From an uncultured Legionella sp. (GTDB lineage: Bacteria; Pseudomonadota; Gammaproteobacteria; Legionellales; Legionellaceae): a stretch of DNA of 57,656 nucleotides. The stretch covers positions 1-57,656 of the forward strand of contig NZ_CALMPD010000009.1 of the NCBI RefSeq assembly GCF_937871865.1, read 5' to 3'. Position numbers and translations under genes: made by a program. Under the pieces are notes generated by a model. The model had not been told where the DNA came from and did no database searches. It saw only the letters and a list, made by a program, of their open reading frames with translations. Shown piece after piece: positions 42,557-51,381 of the stretch. The number at the start of each line of letters is the position of its first letter. Position 1 is the stretch's first letter.

Positions 42557-42946
42557 ATGGGAACATCCTATACAGACCAGCTGGCCAAGTGGGTCAAGGA
42601 AAAAAAATCAACACCTCGCAATAAGAATTTGGTGGCCTTCTTAGCTGTTCGAGCTGATATAAAAGAAGCGCTTGATGTGGGATATCCAGTTAAAACCGTG
42701 TGGGAAAACATGCATGAGTTAAAGCGAATTGAATTTGGTTATGACACCTTTTTGAATTATGTGAATCGCCAAATTCGCCGGCCACAAGCAAATCAACCAA
42801 CCCCTCAAGTTGAACCCGATGCAGCCCAAACATCAAAGGACAATAAATCCAAATTACCAGACGACCACACAAAAAAAACAACGAAACCAGGAACACTGTC
42901 AGGCTTTACCTTTAATCCAGTACCCAATGCAGAGGAATTATTTTAA
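42557..42946 (+). CDS. traK: TraK, oriT-binding accessory protein
   Basis: This 129-residue protein has the N-terminal domain of TraK (SYTDQLAKWVKEKKS, then AVRADIKEALDVGYPVKTVWENM and FGYDTFLNYVNRQIR) and a polar tail. It should bend DNA at oriT and help nicking. It stands first of the leader operon traK-traL-traM, divergent from traJ, as in IncP plasmids. Its stop overlaps traL by one base. Confidence 0.88.
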   Translation: MGTSYTDQLAKWVKEKKSTPRNKNLVAFLAVRADIKEALDVGYPVKTVWENMHELKRIEFGYDTFLNYVNRQIRRPQANQPTPQVEPDAAQTSKDNKSKLPDDHTKKTTKPGTLSGFTFNPVPNAEELF

Positions 42947-43671
42947 TGGCTAAAATTAATATGGTCTTGCAAGGAAAAGGAGGGGTAGGAAAATCCTTCG
43001 TAGCATCAACACTGGCGCAGTATATGAAAAACGAGGGGGAAGAGCCTCTTTGTATCGATACCGATCCGGTTAACACCACTTTTTCGGGCTATAAAGCACT
43101 GAATGTTACCCGACTGCACATAATGGATGGCGATGAAATTAACTCTCGTCACTTTGATGACCTCATTGAACTGATTGCGCCAACAACCCATGACGTCATT
43201 ATTGACAATGGAGCAAGCTCCTTCGTACCACTGTCACATTACTTAATCAGCAGCAACATCCCTTCACTGTTGGCTGAAATGGGGCATGAGCTGGTAGTTC
43301 ATACCGTCATTACGGGTGGGCAAGCCATGCAAGACACTGTGAATGGTTTTTCACAACTTGCCAGCCAGTTCCCAGAAAATGCTTTATTTGTAGTTTGGCT
43401 AAACTCTTACTGGGGACCAGTGCAACACGAAGGTAAAGACTTCGAACAAATGAAAACCTACAAAGAAAACAAAGAAAAGATTTCCGCAATAATTCATATA
43501 CCGGCACTTAAAGAAGAGACTTTTGGCCGTGATGTAACCGAAATGCTTCAAGAACGTCTTACTTTTAGCGAAGCCATCGCTTCACCCGCTCGAACTATCA
43601 TGACAAGGCAACGCCTCAAAATAGTGCGAGACGAACTTTTTAATCAACTAACCAATGCGGTAGTAATGTAA
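42946..43671 (+). CDS. traL: TraL, ParA-like ATPase of the transfer leader operon
   Basis: This 241-residue protein has the deviant Walker A GKGGVGKS at 10-17 and a Walker A'-like CIDTDPVNTTFSGY (about 36-49). This is the usual TraL structure. It may position the relaxosome or the channel. It overlaps traM by one base. Confidence 0.88.
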   Translation: MAKINMVLQGKGGVGKSFVASTLAQYMKNEGEEPLCIDTDPVNTTFSGYKALNVTRLHIMDGDEINSRHFDDLIELIAPTTHDVIIDNGASSFVPLSHYLISSNIPSLLAEMGHELVVHTVITGGQAMQDTVNGFSQLASQFPENALFVVWLNSYWGPVQHEGKDFEQMKTYKENKEKISAIIHIPALKEETFGRDVTEMLQERLTFSEAIASPARTIMTRQRLKIVRDELFNQLTNAVVM

Positions 43672-44108
43672 TGGCCGATCAATTCGAATCACTCATTAAC
43701 GAGGTTGCCATAAAACATGGGGTTGTCCTTGGACGAAACGATCCAATTCTTATATTGCAGACCATGAATGCCAAACTGATGGAAGACAACGCTAAAACAC
43801 AACAACTCATGCTCCATCAGTACAAAGAGGATTTAGAGGGGATCGCTTTACGCTGGGGAAATGAGGCAAAAGAAAAATCTGAACGAATTTTGAATGCGTC
43901 TCTTGCTGCTGCTAAAGAAACTATGGCAAACGTACTAGAGGAAAGTGCAAGATCCACCGCTTTAACCATACAAAATGATATAGAAAAATTGCTGTCTCAT
44001 GCAGGTGGGGCATTGCGACGCACAGAACGGATCGCCATGATTAACCTTGCCGCATCAGCGCTTACACTCGTGGCCGCTGGTATGATTATACTTGGCCTCT
44101 TACGATGA
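43671..44108 (+). CDS. traM: TraM, membrane-anchored transfer protein
   Basis: This 145-residue protein is mostly helical, with a likely coiled coil (about 40-110), and ends in one hydrophobic segment (AASALTLVAAGMIILGLL). Position as third gene of traK-L-M and the C-terminal anchor fit TraM of IncP plasmids. Confidence 0.8.
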   Translation: MADQFESLINEVAIKHGVVLGRNDPILILQTMNAKLMEDNAKTQQLMLHQYKEDLEGIALRWGNEAKEKSERILNASLAAAKETMANVLEESARSTALTIQNDIEKLLSHAGGALRRTERIAMINLAASALTLVAAGMIILGLLR

Positions 44109-44116
44109 AATGGGTC

Positions 44117-44152
44117 GAGGCCTCAAAGAAGGCCTCAAAGAAGGCCTCAAAA
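44117..44152 (+). repeat. three tandem 12-bp units after traM
   Basis: GAAGGCCTCAAA is repeated: 44117-44128 (first unit CGAGGCCTCAAA), 44129-44140 and 44141-44152. Each unit holds the palindrome AGGCCT. It starts 8 nt after the traM stop. Confidence 0.8.
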
Positions 44153-44169
44153 TGAAAATGGTTTTTAAA

Positions 44170-44538
44170 TTATTTTGAAAGAATTGCTTCGGCAGTAGTT
44201 TGAGCAAGTCCTGTTGTAATATGAGTAATTCCATTCGCACCCATTGAGGCCGCTTGTTTTTTTAATTCGGCCATTATCGATTCTTGAGAAATGGTCATTC
44301 CAATCATATTATAATTTGAAGCAGAGACTCTACCAACAACAGTATGGTGTTTTGGCATTGAAGATTTTGAATGATATATCTTTACTTGCTCAGAGCTGAT
44401 TGGCTTTATATGACGGTTATTAGTTGTTGATACTGCATCTCCATTCCCCATAGTCGCTTTGATATCACTCGTATTGCATCCTGTTAAAACAATGGCTGAT
44501 ACTGCAACTGCGTTCATTAACATGAATCTTATTTTCAT
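44170..44538 (-). CDS. small lipoprotein
   Basis: This protein has 122 residues if it starts at ATG 44538 (a start 12 nt upstream is possible). The signal with lipobox AIVLTGC predicts a lipid anchor. The C-terminal part (ESIMAELKKQAASMGANGITHI) looks like the YbjQ/metal-binding-like fold of small envelope stress lipoproteins, but this is weak. It is convergent with traM and its role is unknown. Confidence 0.6.
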   Translation of the reverse strand: MKIRFMLMNAVAVSAIVLTGCNTSDIKATMGNGDAVSTTNNRHIKPISSEQVKIYHSKSSMPKHHTVVGRVSASNYNMIGMTISQESIMAELKKQAASMGANGITHITTGLAQTTAEAILSK

Positions 44539-44550
44539 TGTGTTCTCCAT

Positions 44551-44902
44551 CTTTATATTGTGGTGTGCTAGACGATAAAGAGTTTCTCAAAAAACCTATA
44601 TTTTGGCGCAACATACCTACCAAAAGTATTAATTAAAATTAAGTGCATCGGCTATTCTTCAAGGAGTATGCCATCATCTTGCGTTGGCCACGCTTGTGCC
44701 GGATGGTGTCCAAAACAAAATAAATTGGTAAAGAAGTTTTTCGCACAATCTCTCTAATCATTTTTAATGTCCTTTGTAAAATATGATATATCGAATACAG
44801 TATAATTATATCACTTACGGTATTCAATGCAAGCCATATTTGACATTTTTATATCGTATTTGAGATAATAATTTTATTAAAGATATTTTCAGAGGATTTC
44901 TA
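44551..44902. other. intergenic interval with AT-rich repeats
   Basis: The interval has no gene I can support. At 44780-44875 are several TATCGTATT / GATATATCG-like and ATTTGA motifs that look like a promoter-operator area for the gene at 44903. A 62-codon frame on the minus strand here was not accepted. Confidence 0.4.
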
Positions 44903-45160
44903 TTGGGTACTATAGACTGGAATAAATTAGCTTCTGGAATGCTTAAAGCCGAATTAAAGCGACGCAACATCAGTTATGAGCAACTTGTTACCCTACTCAA
45001 CACAATTGATGTACACGAAACTCACGCCAGTATATTAAATAAAATGAGCCGTGGTGCTTTTCAATTTGCCTTCTTTTTGCAATGCGCCGCTGCAATTGGA
45101 ATAACCAATTTACGACTGGATGATCTGGCGCAAACAACACCTGATGCTAAATCACGTTAA
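44903..45160 (+). CDS. DUF6471-like small protein
   Basis: This 85-residue protein starts at TTG 44903 (AGAGG 9 nt upstream). The sequence WNKLASGMLKAELKRRNISYEQL and FFLQCAAAIGITNLRLDDL fits the DUF6471 helical domain, often found near phage or plasmid regulators. It resembles a helix-turn-helix in shape. The AT-rich repeats upstream may be its targets. Confidence 0.65.
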   Translation: MGTIDWNKLASGMLKAELKRRNISYEQLVTLLNTIDVHETHASILNKMSRGAFQFAFFLQCAAAIGITNLRLDDLAQTTPDAKSR

Positions 45161-45237
45161 TGAACATAAGGCCTCATGTTGTTTTTGCTGTTTAATTAGG
45201 GTCTAATCACCACTTCCTTGTTCCAAAGAAAAGAACC

Positions 45238-45660
45238 ATGAATAAAGACGCAAATTGGTATGGTCTGAATATGCTGCCCTTGTATGTTGAGATGAGTGAA
45301 GGCCAACTTGAAGCATCACTTGAACAACTCAATAATCTAAACCAAGTCCAATCAAAACCCCATGTGCTTGATAGCGAGACCATTGAGCGAATCATTAAAC
45401 TACACAGCGCTCAAAATGCTGATAATTGGGTATTCTTCGAACAATGTAAAAAATGGCGCAATGAAAATCCCACAAATGAAGAATTAAAACTCATTGCTCA
45501 GGTTGAAAAAAATACTAATCAGCTTGAAGAGGTGAATATTAAAATTTTAACTTTAGCTAATTCATTTAAAGGTAAGACTATTGACAGCATACTTGGTAAA
45601 GGGGATTTTGAGTTAGGATTGGAATATCTGTTAAAACAGCTAGGGAAATCTAACTTATAA
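45238..45660 (+). CDS. hypothetical protein
   Basis: This 140-residue soluble, helical protein begins MNKDANWYGLNMLPLYVEMS, with a middle coiled region (LKLIAQVEKNTNQLEEVNIKI). I do not recognise it. It follows the DUF6471 gene by 77 bp and may share its transcript. Confidence 0.55.
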   Translation: MNKDANWYGLNMLPLYVEMSEGQLEASLEQLNNLNQVQSKPHVLDSETIERIIKLHSAQNADNWVFFEQCKKWRNENPTNEELKLIAQVEKNTNQLEEVNIKILTLANSFKGKTIDSILGKGDFELGLEYLLKQLGKSNL

Positions 45661-45735
45661 CAAATGAGACTACCACAAACCAAACTCACCTATGAAAATC
45701 CGCTGACCCAAAACGCCTTTGGTTTAATCAATTAC

Positions 45736-46059
45736 TTATAATATAGCGTTTAGTCCTTTTTTTTCTATTAAAGAAAGTAATTTCAAAGAAGTACCCGCGG
45801 GTTTTTTAAGCCCCCTCTCCCACTGACTAATAAGATCTTTAGATACATTAAGACAATACGCAAATATGGGTTGGCTCACATTTTCTCGTTCACGCAATGC
45901 TTTTATTTCCACAGGTAAAAATTCATGTATCGGAGTTAAACAGGCGCGATCAAATTGTCGCATTGTTTTTTTATCAATAACACCCGCATCAAACATATCA
46001 ACAACAGTTTCATGTACAGCCTCAAAAACCTCACTTTTATATGTTTTATTTGTGCTCAT
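45736..46059 (-). CDS. higA2: XRE-type antitoxin
   Basis: This 107-residue protein starts at ATG 46059, inside the upstream toxin gene end. A C-terminal helix-turn-helix (IKALRERENVSQPIFAYCLNVSKDLISQWERGLKKP) is of the HigA/XRE kind. It is preceded and overlapped by a RelE-type toxin, so the pair is a stand-alone toxin-antitoxin unit. Confidence 0.82.
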   Translation of the reverse strand: MSTNKTYKSEVFEAVHETVVDMFDAGVIDKKTMRQFDRACLTPIHEFLPVEIKALRERENVSQPIFAYCLNVSKDLISQWERGLKKPAGTSLKLLSLIEKKGLNAIL

Positions 46060-46426
46060 TATATTGTACCTCCACAAGTGCACCTGATTGGAGCAATCGC
46101 TCAATGTCATCACCAGAAAAATTAAGCATCTGCGAAGATAAATCTTTAAATATTTGCTCTTCTTCCTGGCTTATGTTGTCACGTTCATTTTTTGGAAATC
46201 CATACACTAAAAAGGCCAGATCTTTATATCGATATAAAATAATACACCGATACCCACCCGACTTTCCTTGGTTAGCTCTGCCAAGCCTTTGCTTTATAAC
46301 TCCACCACCATAATCAACATCGATTAGCCCTTTCTCAATTTCTTTTATTAACTTACATAATTGAGAATCTGAAATACGCTCTTTCTTTGCAAATTTAATA
46401 AACCATTTGTTTTTAAAAATCCGCAA
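46046..46426 (-). CDS. RelE-type toxin
   Basis: This 126-residue protein carries the RelE-like core: WFIKFAKKERISDSQL, GGVIKQRLGRANQGKSGGYRCIILYRYKDLAFLVYGFPKNERDNIS. It is the longer RelE class often paired with an XRE antitoxin. The antitoxin start lies within its 3' end (14-nt overlap). Confidence 0.83.
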   Translation of the reverse strand: MRIFKNKWFIKFAKKERISDSQLCKLIKEIEKGLIDVDYGGGVIKQRLGRANQGKSGGYRCIILYRYKDLAFLVYGFPKNERDNISQEEEQIFKDLSSQMLNFSGDDIERLLQSGALVEVQYNEHK

Positions 46427-46606
46427 AATAACATTCCATATTTCTTTTTATTATATGGTGTAATTATATAGCACTAAGTTCTATATTTCAAGGTATGCTG
46501 ACCCAATTCTTAACAGATAAATTCTAAATAATTAAATCCTGATAGATGAAAATCCAGAATATTAACCCTATAGAAATAAAGGAAATGCTGAATATTTCAG
46601 ATAAAC

Positions 46607-46744
46607 TCACCATCCGTAATGGCTATTCCAAAGCTCAGAAATAATGTAAACCCCCTCTTCATCAAGGTAGGCTCGAGCATCAACAAAGTTTGATGTTGTA
46701 ACTTTTTCAAGTAGTTCTTGATCACAATCAAAAAAAGAATACAT
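46607..46744 (-). CDS. possible 45-residue protein
   Basis: ATG at 46744 to TGA at 46607-46609, beginning MYSFFDCDQELLEKV. It has an ordered, acidic, aromatic-rich composition unlike random AT-rich sequence. The ribosome site is weak (CTAGG directly before the ATG). It lies next to a truncated gene and may itself be a remnant. Confidence 0.3.
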   Translation of the reverse strand: MYSFFDCDQELLEKVTTSNFVDARAYLDEEGVYIISELWNSHYGW

Positions 46745-46749
46745 CCTAG

Positions 46750-46902
46750 CTCAATAATCCTAAAAAAATCATTGCCCAGATCCCCATAGGTCGCTTAGGC
46801 AAACCTGAAGAAGTAGCCAACGTGGTTTCCTTTTTGGCATCACCTGATGCAGGATTTATTACAGGCGCTAATTTTGATGTTAATGGCTGGCAGTATATGT
46901 AA
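46750..46902 (+). pseudogene. C-terminal remnant of a short-chain dehydrogenase (PhaB-like)
   Basis: The open frame encodes [20 protein letters not shown] followed by [20 protein letters not shown] and a stop. This is the C-terminal end of FabG/acetoacetyl-CoA reductase proteins. A stop at 46747-46749 cuts it off and there is no N-terminal half or catalytic YxxxK. It marks decay at the edge of the accessory region. The surrounding 46427-46968 has no other clear gene besides the small minus frame. Confidence 0.75.
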
Positions 46903-47016
46903 AAATACATGTATCTATTCACCACAATATTAAAATCCGGGTGAAAAATTACAAATTCATTAAGAATAATGAACTCATATACTGATAATACATTTCATGA
47001 GAAGACAATTGATACA

Positions 47017-47232
47017 ATGACTAAAAAACATATTATTTTACGTATTGCGGTAATCATTGCCGTGGCAGAGTATTTTATTATGTTGTTGTTCGCTTATATC
47101 CTACCTGTATTGCCAACAGCCATTGAAGCTATTGTAGATGTTGTCCTATTGGTTTTGATTACCACGCCATTAATTTATTTTAGAGTTATTAATCCTTATA
47201 TTGTTGCGAACCATGCATTAAAATTCATCTGA
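47017..47232 (+). pseudogene. N-terminal remnant of a membrane sensor protein
   Basis: A frame from ATG 47017 gives 71 residues with two membrane segments (IAVIIAVAEYFIMLLFAYIL and VVLLVLITTPLIYFRVI). It resembles the start of a two-helix sensor kinase or cyclase, but stops before any catalytic domain. An in-frame start at 46969 is also open. A true small membrane protein is the alternative. Confidence 0.4.
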
Positions 47233-47257
47233 AAGTGACTTACATATAGGAAAAATC

Positions 47258-47683
47258 ATGTCAGAAACAACCAAAAAAATGACCTTTGATGTAGTATCCA
47301 AGCGCGTAAATTCTGAAGGCAGTATTGCGTACTGCAAAAATGCATCGATTAGTCTCGATACCAACTTAAACGGAAACCCAGATGCATTTAATCCAGCAGA
47401 ACTCCTATTAGCTGCAGTTTCTGCTTGTATGATTAAAGGGATTGAGCGAGTCACTCCTCTTTTAAAATTTGAACTGCATGGAGTTGAAGTTAAAATTCAC
47501 GGAGTCAGGCAGGACATACCACCAAAGATGGAATCTATAACGTATGAAATCATCGTTGATACCACGGAGTCTGATCAGCGACTCGATTTACTACATGATA
47601 ACGTTAAGAAATATGGAACTGTTTTTAATACTGTTTCGGCTGGAACAGAATTAAGTGGCGTACTTATCAGAAAGCAAAATTAA
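47258..47683 (+). CDS. OsmC-family protein
   Basis: This 141-residue protein has the OsmC layout: FNPAELLLAAVSACMIKGIER in the middle (Cys at about 66) and ending with YGTVFNTVSAGTELSG. OsmC/Ohr proteins usually use two Cys against hydroperoxides. Here only the first conserved Cys is obvious (the second site has GTVFN instead), so peroxidase activity is doubtful. It precedes arsR by 60 bp and may have travelled with the arsenic genes. Confidence 0.8.
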   Translation: MSETTKKMTFDVVSKRVNSEGSIAYCKNASISLDTNLNGNPDAFNPAELLLAAVSACMIKGIERVTPLLKFELHGVEVKIHGVRQDIPPKMESITYEIIVDTTESDQRLDLLHDNVKKYGTVFNTVSAGTELSGVLIRKQN

Positions 47684-47707
47684 TTTTAAACAGCTTGGCA
47701 TTATCAT

Positions 47708-47743
47708 TTGACTCATTCCAATTATTCTACTATTCTAGAAGTA
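47708..47743 (+). promoter_or_regulatory. arsR promoter with operator palindrome
   Basis: TTGACT (47708-47713) and TATTCT (47731-47736) are 17 bp apart. The palindrome TTCTAGAA (47733-47740) overlaps the -10 element and could be the ArsR operator. Transcription would start near 47743, at the ATG itself, suggesting a leaderless message. Confidence 0.55.
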
Positions 47744-48108
47744 TGGACATAAAAAACTCACTAAAAATATTTGATACCCTTTCACAAGAAACCCGTTTAC
47801 AAGTGTTTCGATTGCTTGTTCAAGCAGGGCCAGAAGGGTTATCAGCAGGCGCCATTGGCGATGAGTTGGGTATTTTACACAATACTTTATCGTTTCACTT
47901 AAGCCATTTATCTAACGCCGGAATTGTGTCCTCTTATCGTAAGGGACGATTTGTATTTTATTCTGCAAATTTTGAATTAATGCGCGATTTTATCTCATTC
48001 ATGGTTCAAGACTGTTGCAGTAAACAACAAGTTCTAATTCAACAACCCGGGACAAACAATTGTCTGGTTATTGAAATAAATGATTGCTGTAATTCTAAAA
48101 AGGAGTAA
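47743..48108 (+). CDS. arsR: ArsR-family arsenic-responsive repressor
   Basis: This 121-residue repressor (ATG 47743; the longer frame from 47695 runs through the promoter) has a winged-helix: FDTLSQETRLQVFRLLVQAG and GELGI-type recognition helix GDELGILHNTLSFHLSHLSNAG. CC pairs near the C-terminus (DCCSKQQ and NDCCNSKK) can bind As(III). It leads the operon with arsI-like, arsC and acr3. Confidence 0.9.
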   Translation: MDIKNSLKIFDTLSQETRLQVFRLLVQAGPEGLSAGAIGDELGILHNTLSFHLSHLSNAGIVSSYRKGRFVFYSANFELMRDFISFMVQDCCSKQQVLIQQPGTNNCLVIEINDCCNSKKE

Positions 48109-48111
48109 GTC

Positions 48112-48579
48112 ATGAAACGTTTTCATATTCATATTGGCGTTGACAATCTTGCTGAAAGCATTCGTTTCTATAATGCCCTATTTGGAGCCGATCCAGTAAA
48201 AGTAAAATCCGATTATGCCAAATGGATGCTGGATGACCCACGCATTAATTTTGCAATTTCAACTCGTGGAAAACAGGGTGTAGAACACTTAGGTATTCAG
48301 GTGGATGATGCCACCGAATTAGAGGCACTGAGAAACCAGTTTTCTCAAGCCAATATTTCTACCCATAGTGATGGCGAGACGACTTGTTGTTATGCTAAAT
48401 CGGAGAAATCATGGGTAAGTGACCCTTCAGGAATCGCATGGGAAGCCTATCATACTATGGAGGATGCTCAGTTTTTTTCTGGAGAAAAAGTAGCAGAGGG
48501 TTCTTGTTCAATGCCTGATAAAAATACCCCAACCGCTTGCTGCGATACAAAATCAAAAACATCTGGGTGTTGCGGATAA
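48112..48579 (+). CDS. arsI: ArsI/CadI-like glyoxalase-fold protein
   Basis: This 155-residue protein is of the vicinal-oxygen-chelate fold. It starts MKRFHIHIGVDNLAESIRFYNALFG and continues to GVEHLGIQVDD and GETTCCYAKSEKSWVSDPSGIAWE. The Cys pair TTCC matches the arsenic-binding site of ArsI C-As lyases, which break organoarsenicals. The Cys-rich tail (ACCDTKSKTSGCCG) is likewise typical. It stands 4 bp after arsR. Confidence 0.82.
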   Translation: MKRFHIHIGVDNLAESIRFYNALFGADPVKVKSDYAKWMLDDPRINFAISTRGKQGVEHLGIQVDDATELEALRNQFSQANISTHSDGETTCCYAKSEKSWVSDPSGIAWEAYHTMEDAQFFSGEKVAEGSCSMPDKNTPTACCDTKSKTSGCCG

Positions 48580-49001
48580 TGAACCCTAAACCCCTTAAGT
48601 TACTGTTTTTGTGCACCGGTAACTCGTGTCGTTCCATTATGGCGGAGGCGATAACTAACCAATACTCTAATGGTCGCTATCTGGCTTTTAGCGCAGGTAG
48701 CGTTCCTACTGGAAGCGTGCATCCCAAAGCAATTGAAACTCTTGCTCATCATGGAATCAAATGTAACGCAGCACGCAGTAAATCCTGGAATGAATTTAAA
48801 TCACAAGCTATTGATTTGGTCGTTACAGTGTGTGATCAGGCGAATAGTGAGAACTGTCCTATTTTTCCAGGTCAACCCAAGAAATTTCATTGGAGCATCC
48901 CGGATCCTGCTAAATCAAAAGGAACCGAGATTGAAATCAAAGCTGCATTTGAGGCGGTATTTAATCAACTTAAATCACGAATAGACCAGGAATTGTTATG
49001 A
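48579..49001 (+). CDS. arsC: ArsC arsenate reductase (thioredoxin/low-molecular-weight phosphatase type)
   Basis: This 140-residue protein starts at ATG 48579 overlapping the upstream TAA. The active loop [16 protein letters not shown] has Cys12 and Cys17. Further Cys lie in [16 protein letters not shown], as in thioredoxin-linked ArsC. It reduces arsenate to arsenite for export by the next gene. It is coupled to acr3 by ATGA. Confidence 0.9.
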   Translation: MNPKPLKLLFLCTGNSCRSIMAEAITNQYSNGRYLAFSAGSVPTGSVHPKAIETLAHHGIKCNAARSKSWNEFKSQAIDLVVTVCDQANSENCPIFPGQPKKFHWSIPDPAKSKGTEIEIKAAFEAVFNQLKSRIDQELL

Positions 49002-50062
49002 CCACTTGCAGGACAGGGCGCCTTTCTTTTTTAGATAGGTATTTAACCTTTTGGATTTTCCTGACCATGACTGCAGGTGTGGGGATCGGCTCGCTCTTTA
49101 CTGGAACACCGCAATTTATCAATTCCTTATCTATTGGCTCCACCAATATTCCCATTGCACTCGGGTTGATTTTAATGATGTACCCTCCTTTGGCCCGGGT
49201 TAAATATGAAGAATTGCCGTTGGTGTTTAAAGATTGGCGCATTCTTCTGTTGTCATTGATTCAAAACTGGATTATTGGACCATTTCTCATGTTTGGCCTT
49301 GCCATCTTGTTCTTACATGGTTATCCCGAATACATGGCCGGACTTATTCTCATTGGCTTGGCGCGGTGTATTGCCATGGTGATTGTCTGGAATCAACTGG
49401 CCGAAGGAGATAATCAATATGCCGCGGCATTAGTGGCATTTAACAGTATTTTTCAATTGCTTTTCTTTAGTGTCTATGCCTGGTTTTTTCTAACAGTCTT
49501 ACCGCCCCTGGTCGGGATGACTGGGCAAATAGTTCACATCAATTTTATGACAATTGCGGGAAGTGTTTTTATTTATCTTGGTATCCCTTTTTTTGCGGGA
49601 TTTCTGACTCGTTTTGTATTGATAAAGCAAAAAGGGCCTGTTTGGTATGAAACCACTTTTTTACCCAAAATTTCTCCCATTACTCTGATTGCCCTGTTGT
49701 TTACGATTCTAGCAATGTTTTCTTTGAAAGGCGGGATGGTGTTACAACTTCCATTTGATGTGATTCGTATTGCCATTCCGTTGAGTCTCTACTTTATTGT
49801 GATGTTTCTTGTCAGTTTTACAATGGGAAAAATCATCGGTGCAAGCTATGAAAAAACAACGGCAACCTCATTTACGGCGGCCAGTAATAATTTTGAATTG
49901 GCTATTGCTGTCGCCATTTCTGCCTTTGGACTTAATTCAGCCATCGGATTCACAACAGTTATAGGCCCCCTTGTTGAGGTTCCTGTGCTAATTTCACTCG
50001 TGAGGGTGGCATTGTGGTTACGACGACACTGGTTTTATAAAGCAAATCATCATATGTCCTAA
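48998..50062 (+). CDS. acr3: ACR3-type arsenite efflux permease
   Basis: This 354-residue permease has about 10 membrane segments with the ACR3 marks [21 protein letters not shown] (the conserved Cys) and [22 protein letters not shown] near the end. It exports As(III) using the proton motive force. It is last in the arsenic operon. After it, 50063-50216 has no gene. Confidence 0.92.
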   Translation: MTTCRTGRLSFLDRYLTFWIFLTMTAGVGIGSLFTGTPQFINSLSIGSTNIPIALGLILMMYPPLARVKYEELPLVFKDWRILLLSLIQNWIIGPFLMFGLAILFLHGYPEYMAGLILIGLARCIAMVIVWNQLAEGDNQYAAALVAFNSIFQLLFFSVYAWFFLTVLPPLVGMTGQIVHINFMTIAGSVFIYLGIPFFAGFLTRFVLIKQKGPVWYETTFLPKISPITLIALLFTILAMFSLKGGMVLQLPFDVIRIAIPLSLYFIVMFLVSFTMGKIIGASYEKTTATSFTAASNNFELAIAVAISAFGLNSAIGFTTVIGPLVEVPVLISLVRVALWLRRHWFYKANHHMS

Positions 50063-50216
50063 TCAGCATATAGGTTATGCGGTGGTGCTGATTAAACTTG
50101 TTGGCTTGCTTAACTCTCGTTTTTTTACATAAGTATTAAGACCAATATGATTTTGTATAACCAAAAAAATCGCTCTTATTTAATCTACTTTGAGTCATGG
50201 CTTTCCTTTTTATATT

Positions 50217-50486
50217 TTATTGAAATAATTCTTCAATAGTAGTTTGCATCTCATCCTGGCTGGGTTTCGCATAACGAAAAATTTCTTTAATAGAAACATT
50301 GCCACTAAGTTCCTGAGCAAAATGCACTCCATGCTTATCTGTTACTTTTTTCAAAAAAGTATGCCGAAGTTTATGAGGTGTAAATTCAAATCGCTCATTC
50401 TCTGGTAAAAGTGCAAGCACTTGTTTTAAAACTCGCTGGCATATTCGAAATATATTCCGAGTATTAATACGATTCCCTGCCCTATT
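50217..50486 (-). pseudogene. C-terminal part of a tyrosine recombinase, truncated by the transposon
   Basis: The open minus frame encodes INTRNIFRICQRVLKQVLAL, then FEFTPHKLRHTFLKKVTDKH, ending in a stop at 50217-50219. The second carries an HxLRHTF motif, the second Arg box of tyrosine recombinases. A final FRYAKPSQDE holds a Tyr (about 15 residues before the end), consistent with the catalytic Tyr. The N-terminal half is missing at the transposon end (50487). Confidence 0.8.
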
Positions 50487-50632
50487 TGTTAGGACTTGAA
50501 AACAGATGGCGCTGTGCTTGAATTATTTTGCAAATGAACCAACAATAAAATGCAAATGGATTTTGATGAAACCGAATTAAATTGCCAATAGAATTGCTTT
50601 TGAACTCGAATTATTTTGCAAACGGGAGATAC
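50487..50632 (+). repeat. left end of the transposon
   Basis: The first 99 bp (50487-50585) are identical to the inverted right end. The homology continues imperfectly to about 50632. Internal motifs AATTATTTTGCAAATG, AATAAAATGCAAATGG and AATTATTTTGCAAACG repeat, as transposase-binding sites do. It is followed to 50763 by AT-rich spacer that may hold the resolution site. Confidence 0.85.
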
Positions 50633-50763
50633 CATACAAAATAAACGATCCTTTAAATTAGCTTATAAAATTATTCAAATATCAAAGGTAAAAAGGTGCT
50701 TTTTATATCAAAATAAATAGTATAATATGGGTTTATATTGAAATCACTTATTTCTGACAAATT

Positions 50764-51381
50764 TTGAATAAACAAACCATTGCCTATCTTCGCGTATCTA
50801 CTGTCGACCAGGATCTAGGTAAAAACAAATCGGATGTTTTATTTTTTGCCAATGAAAATAATCTTGGCAAAGTGCATTTTGTTGAAGAAAAAATCTCTGG
50901 TGCCATTCATTGGAAAAAACGCGAGCTTGGCTCAATCATTGATTCGATGTCGGAGGGGGATCATTTAATTGTTAGTGAATTCTCAAGACTTGGTCGTAGT
51001 ATGCTTGAATGCATGGAAATCATGAGTCATTGCCTTGAGAAGAAAATCAATTTATATGCCATCAAAGGTCAATGGCGATTAGACAACAGCATACAAAGTA
51101 AAATTATTGGAATGATTTTTTCAATAGCCAGTGAAATAGAGCGCGATCTTATTTCTAAAAGAACTTCAGAAGCCTTAAGGGCACGAAAACTAAAAGGGCT
51201 GCCTATGGGGCGCCCTAAAGGAACAGGTAAAAGCAAGCTTGATGAATATAAAGATGAGATTGTAGCTTTACTTAACAATGGTTCATCCAGAGTATTCATT
51301 GCCAAACGATATAAAACTTCTGTAGGAAATCTACATCACTGGTTAAAGAAAAATGGAATCGAAGTGAAGGATAACCCATAG
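50764..51381 (+). CDS. tniR: serine recombinase (resolvase/invertase)
   Basis: This 205-residue protein starts at TTG 50764. Catalytic Ser12 is in AYLRVSTVDQD. EFSRLGRSMLECMEIM and IASEIERDLISKRTSEALRA are the standard resolvase landmarks, with a C-terminal helix-turn-helix. It should resolve cointegrates formed by replicative transposition. Its stop meets the next start. Confidence 0.9.
   Translation: MNKQTIAYLRVSTVDQDLGKNKSDVLFFANENNLGKVHFVEEKISGAIHWKKRELGSIIDSMSEGDHLIVSEFSRLGRSMLECMEIMSHCLEKKINLYAIKGQWRLDNSIQSKIIGMIFSIASEIERDLISKRTSEALRARKLKGLPMGRPKGTGKSKLDEYKDEIVALLNNGSSRVFIAKRYKTSVGNLHHWLKKNGIEVKDNP

Noticed and set aside
44117-44152. Tandem 12-bp units as a CRISPR-like or iteron array
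   Set aside because: Only three contiguous units without spacers, and no cas or rep gene beside them.
44639-44827. 62-codon minus-strand frame
   Set aside because: No ribosome site, no neighbour coupling, and it covers the AT-rich repeat area that looks regulatory.
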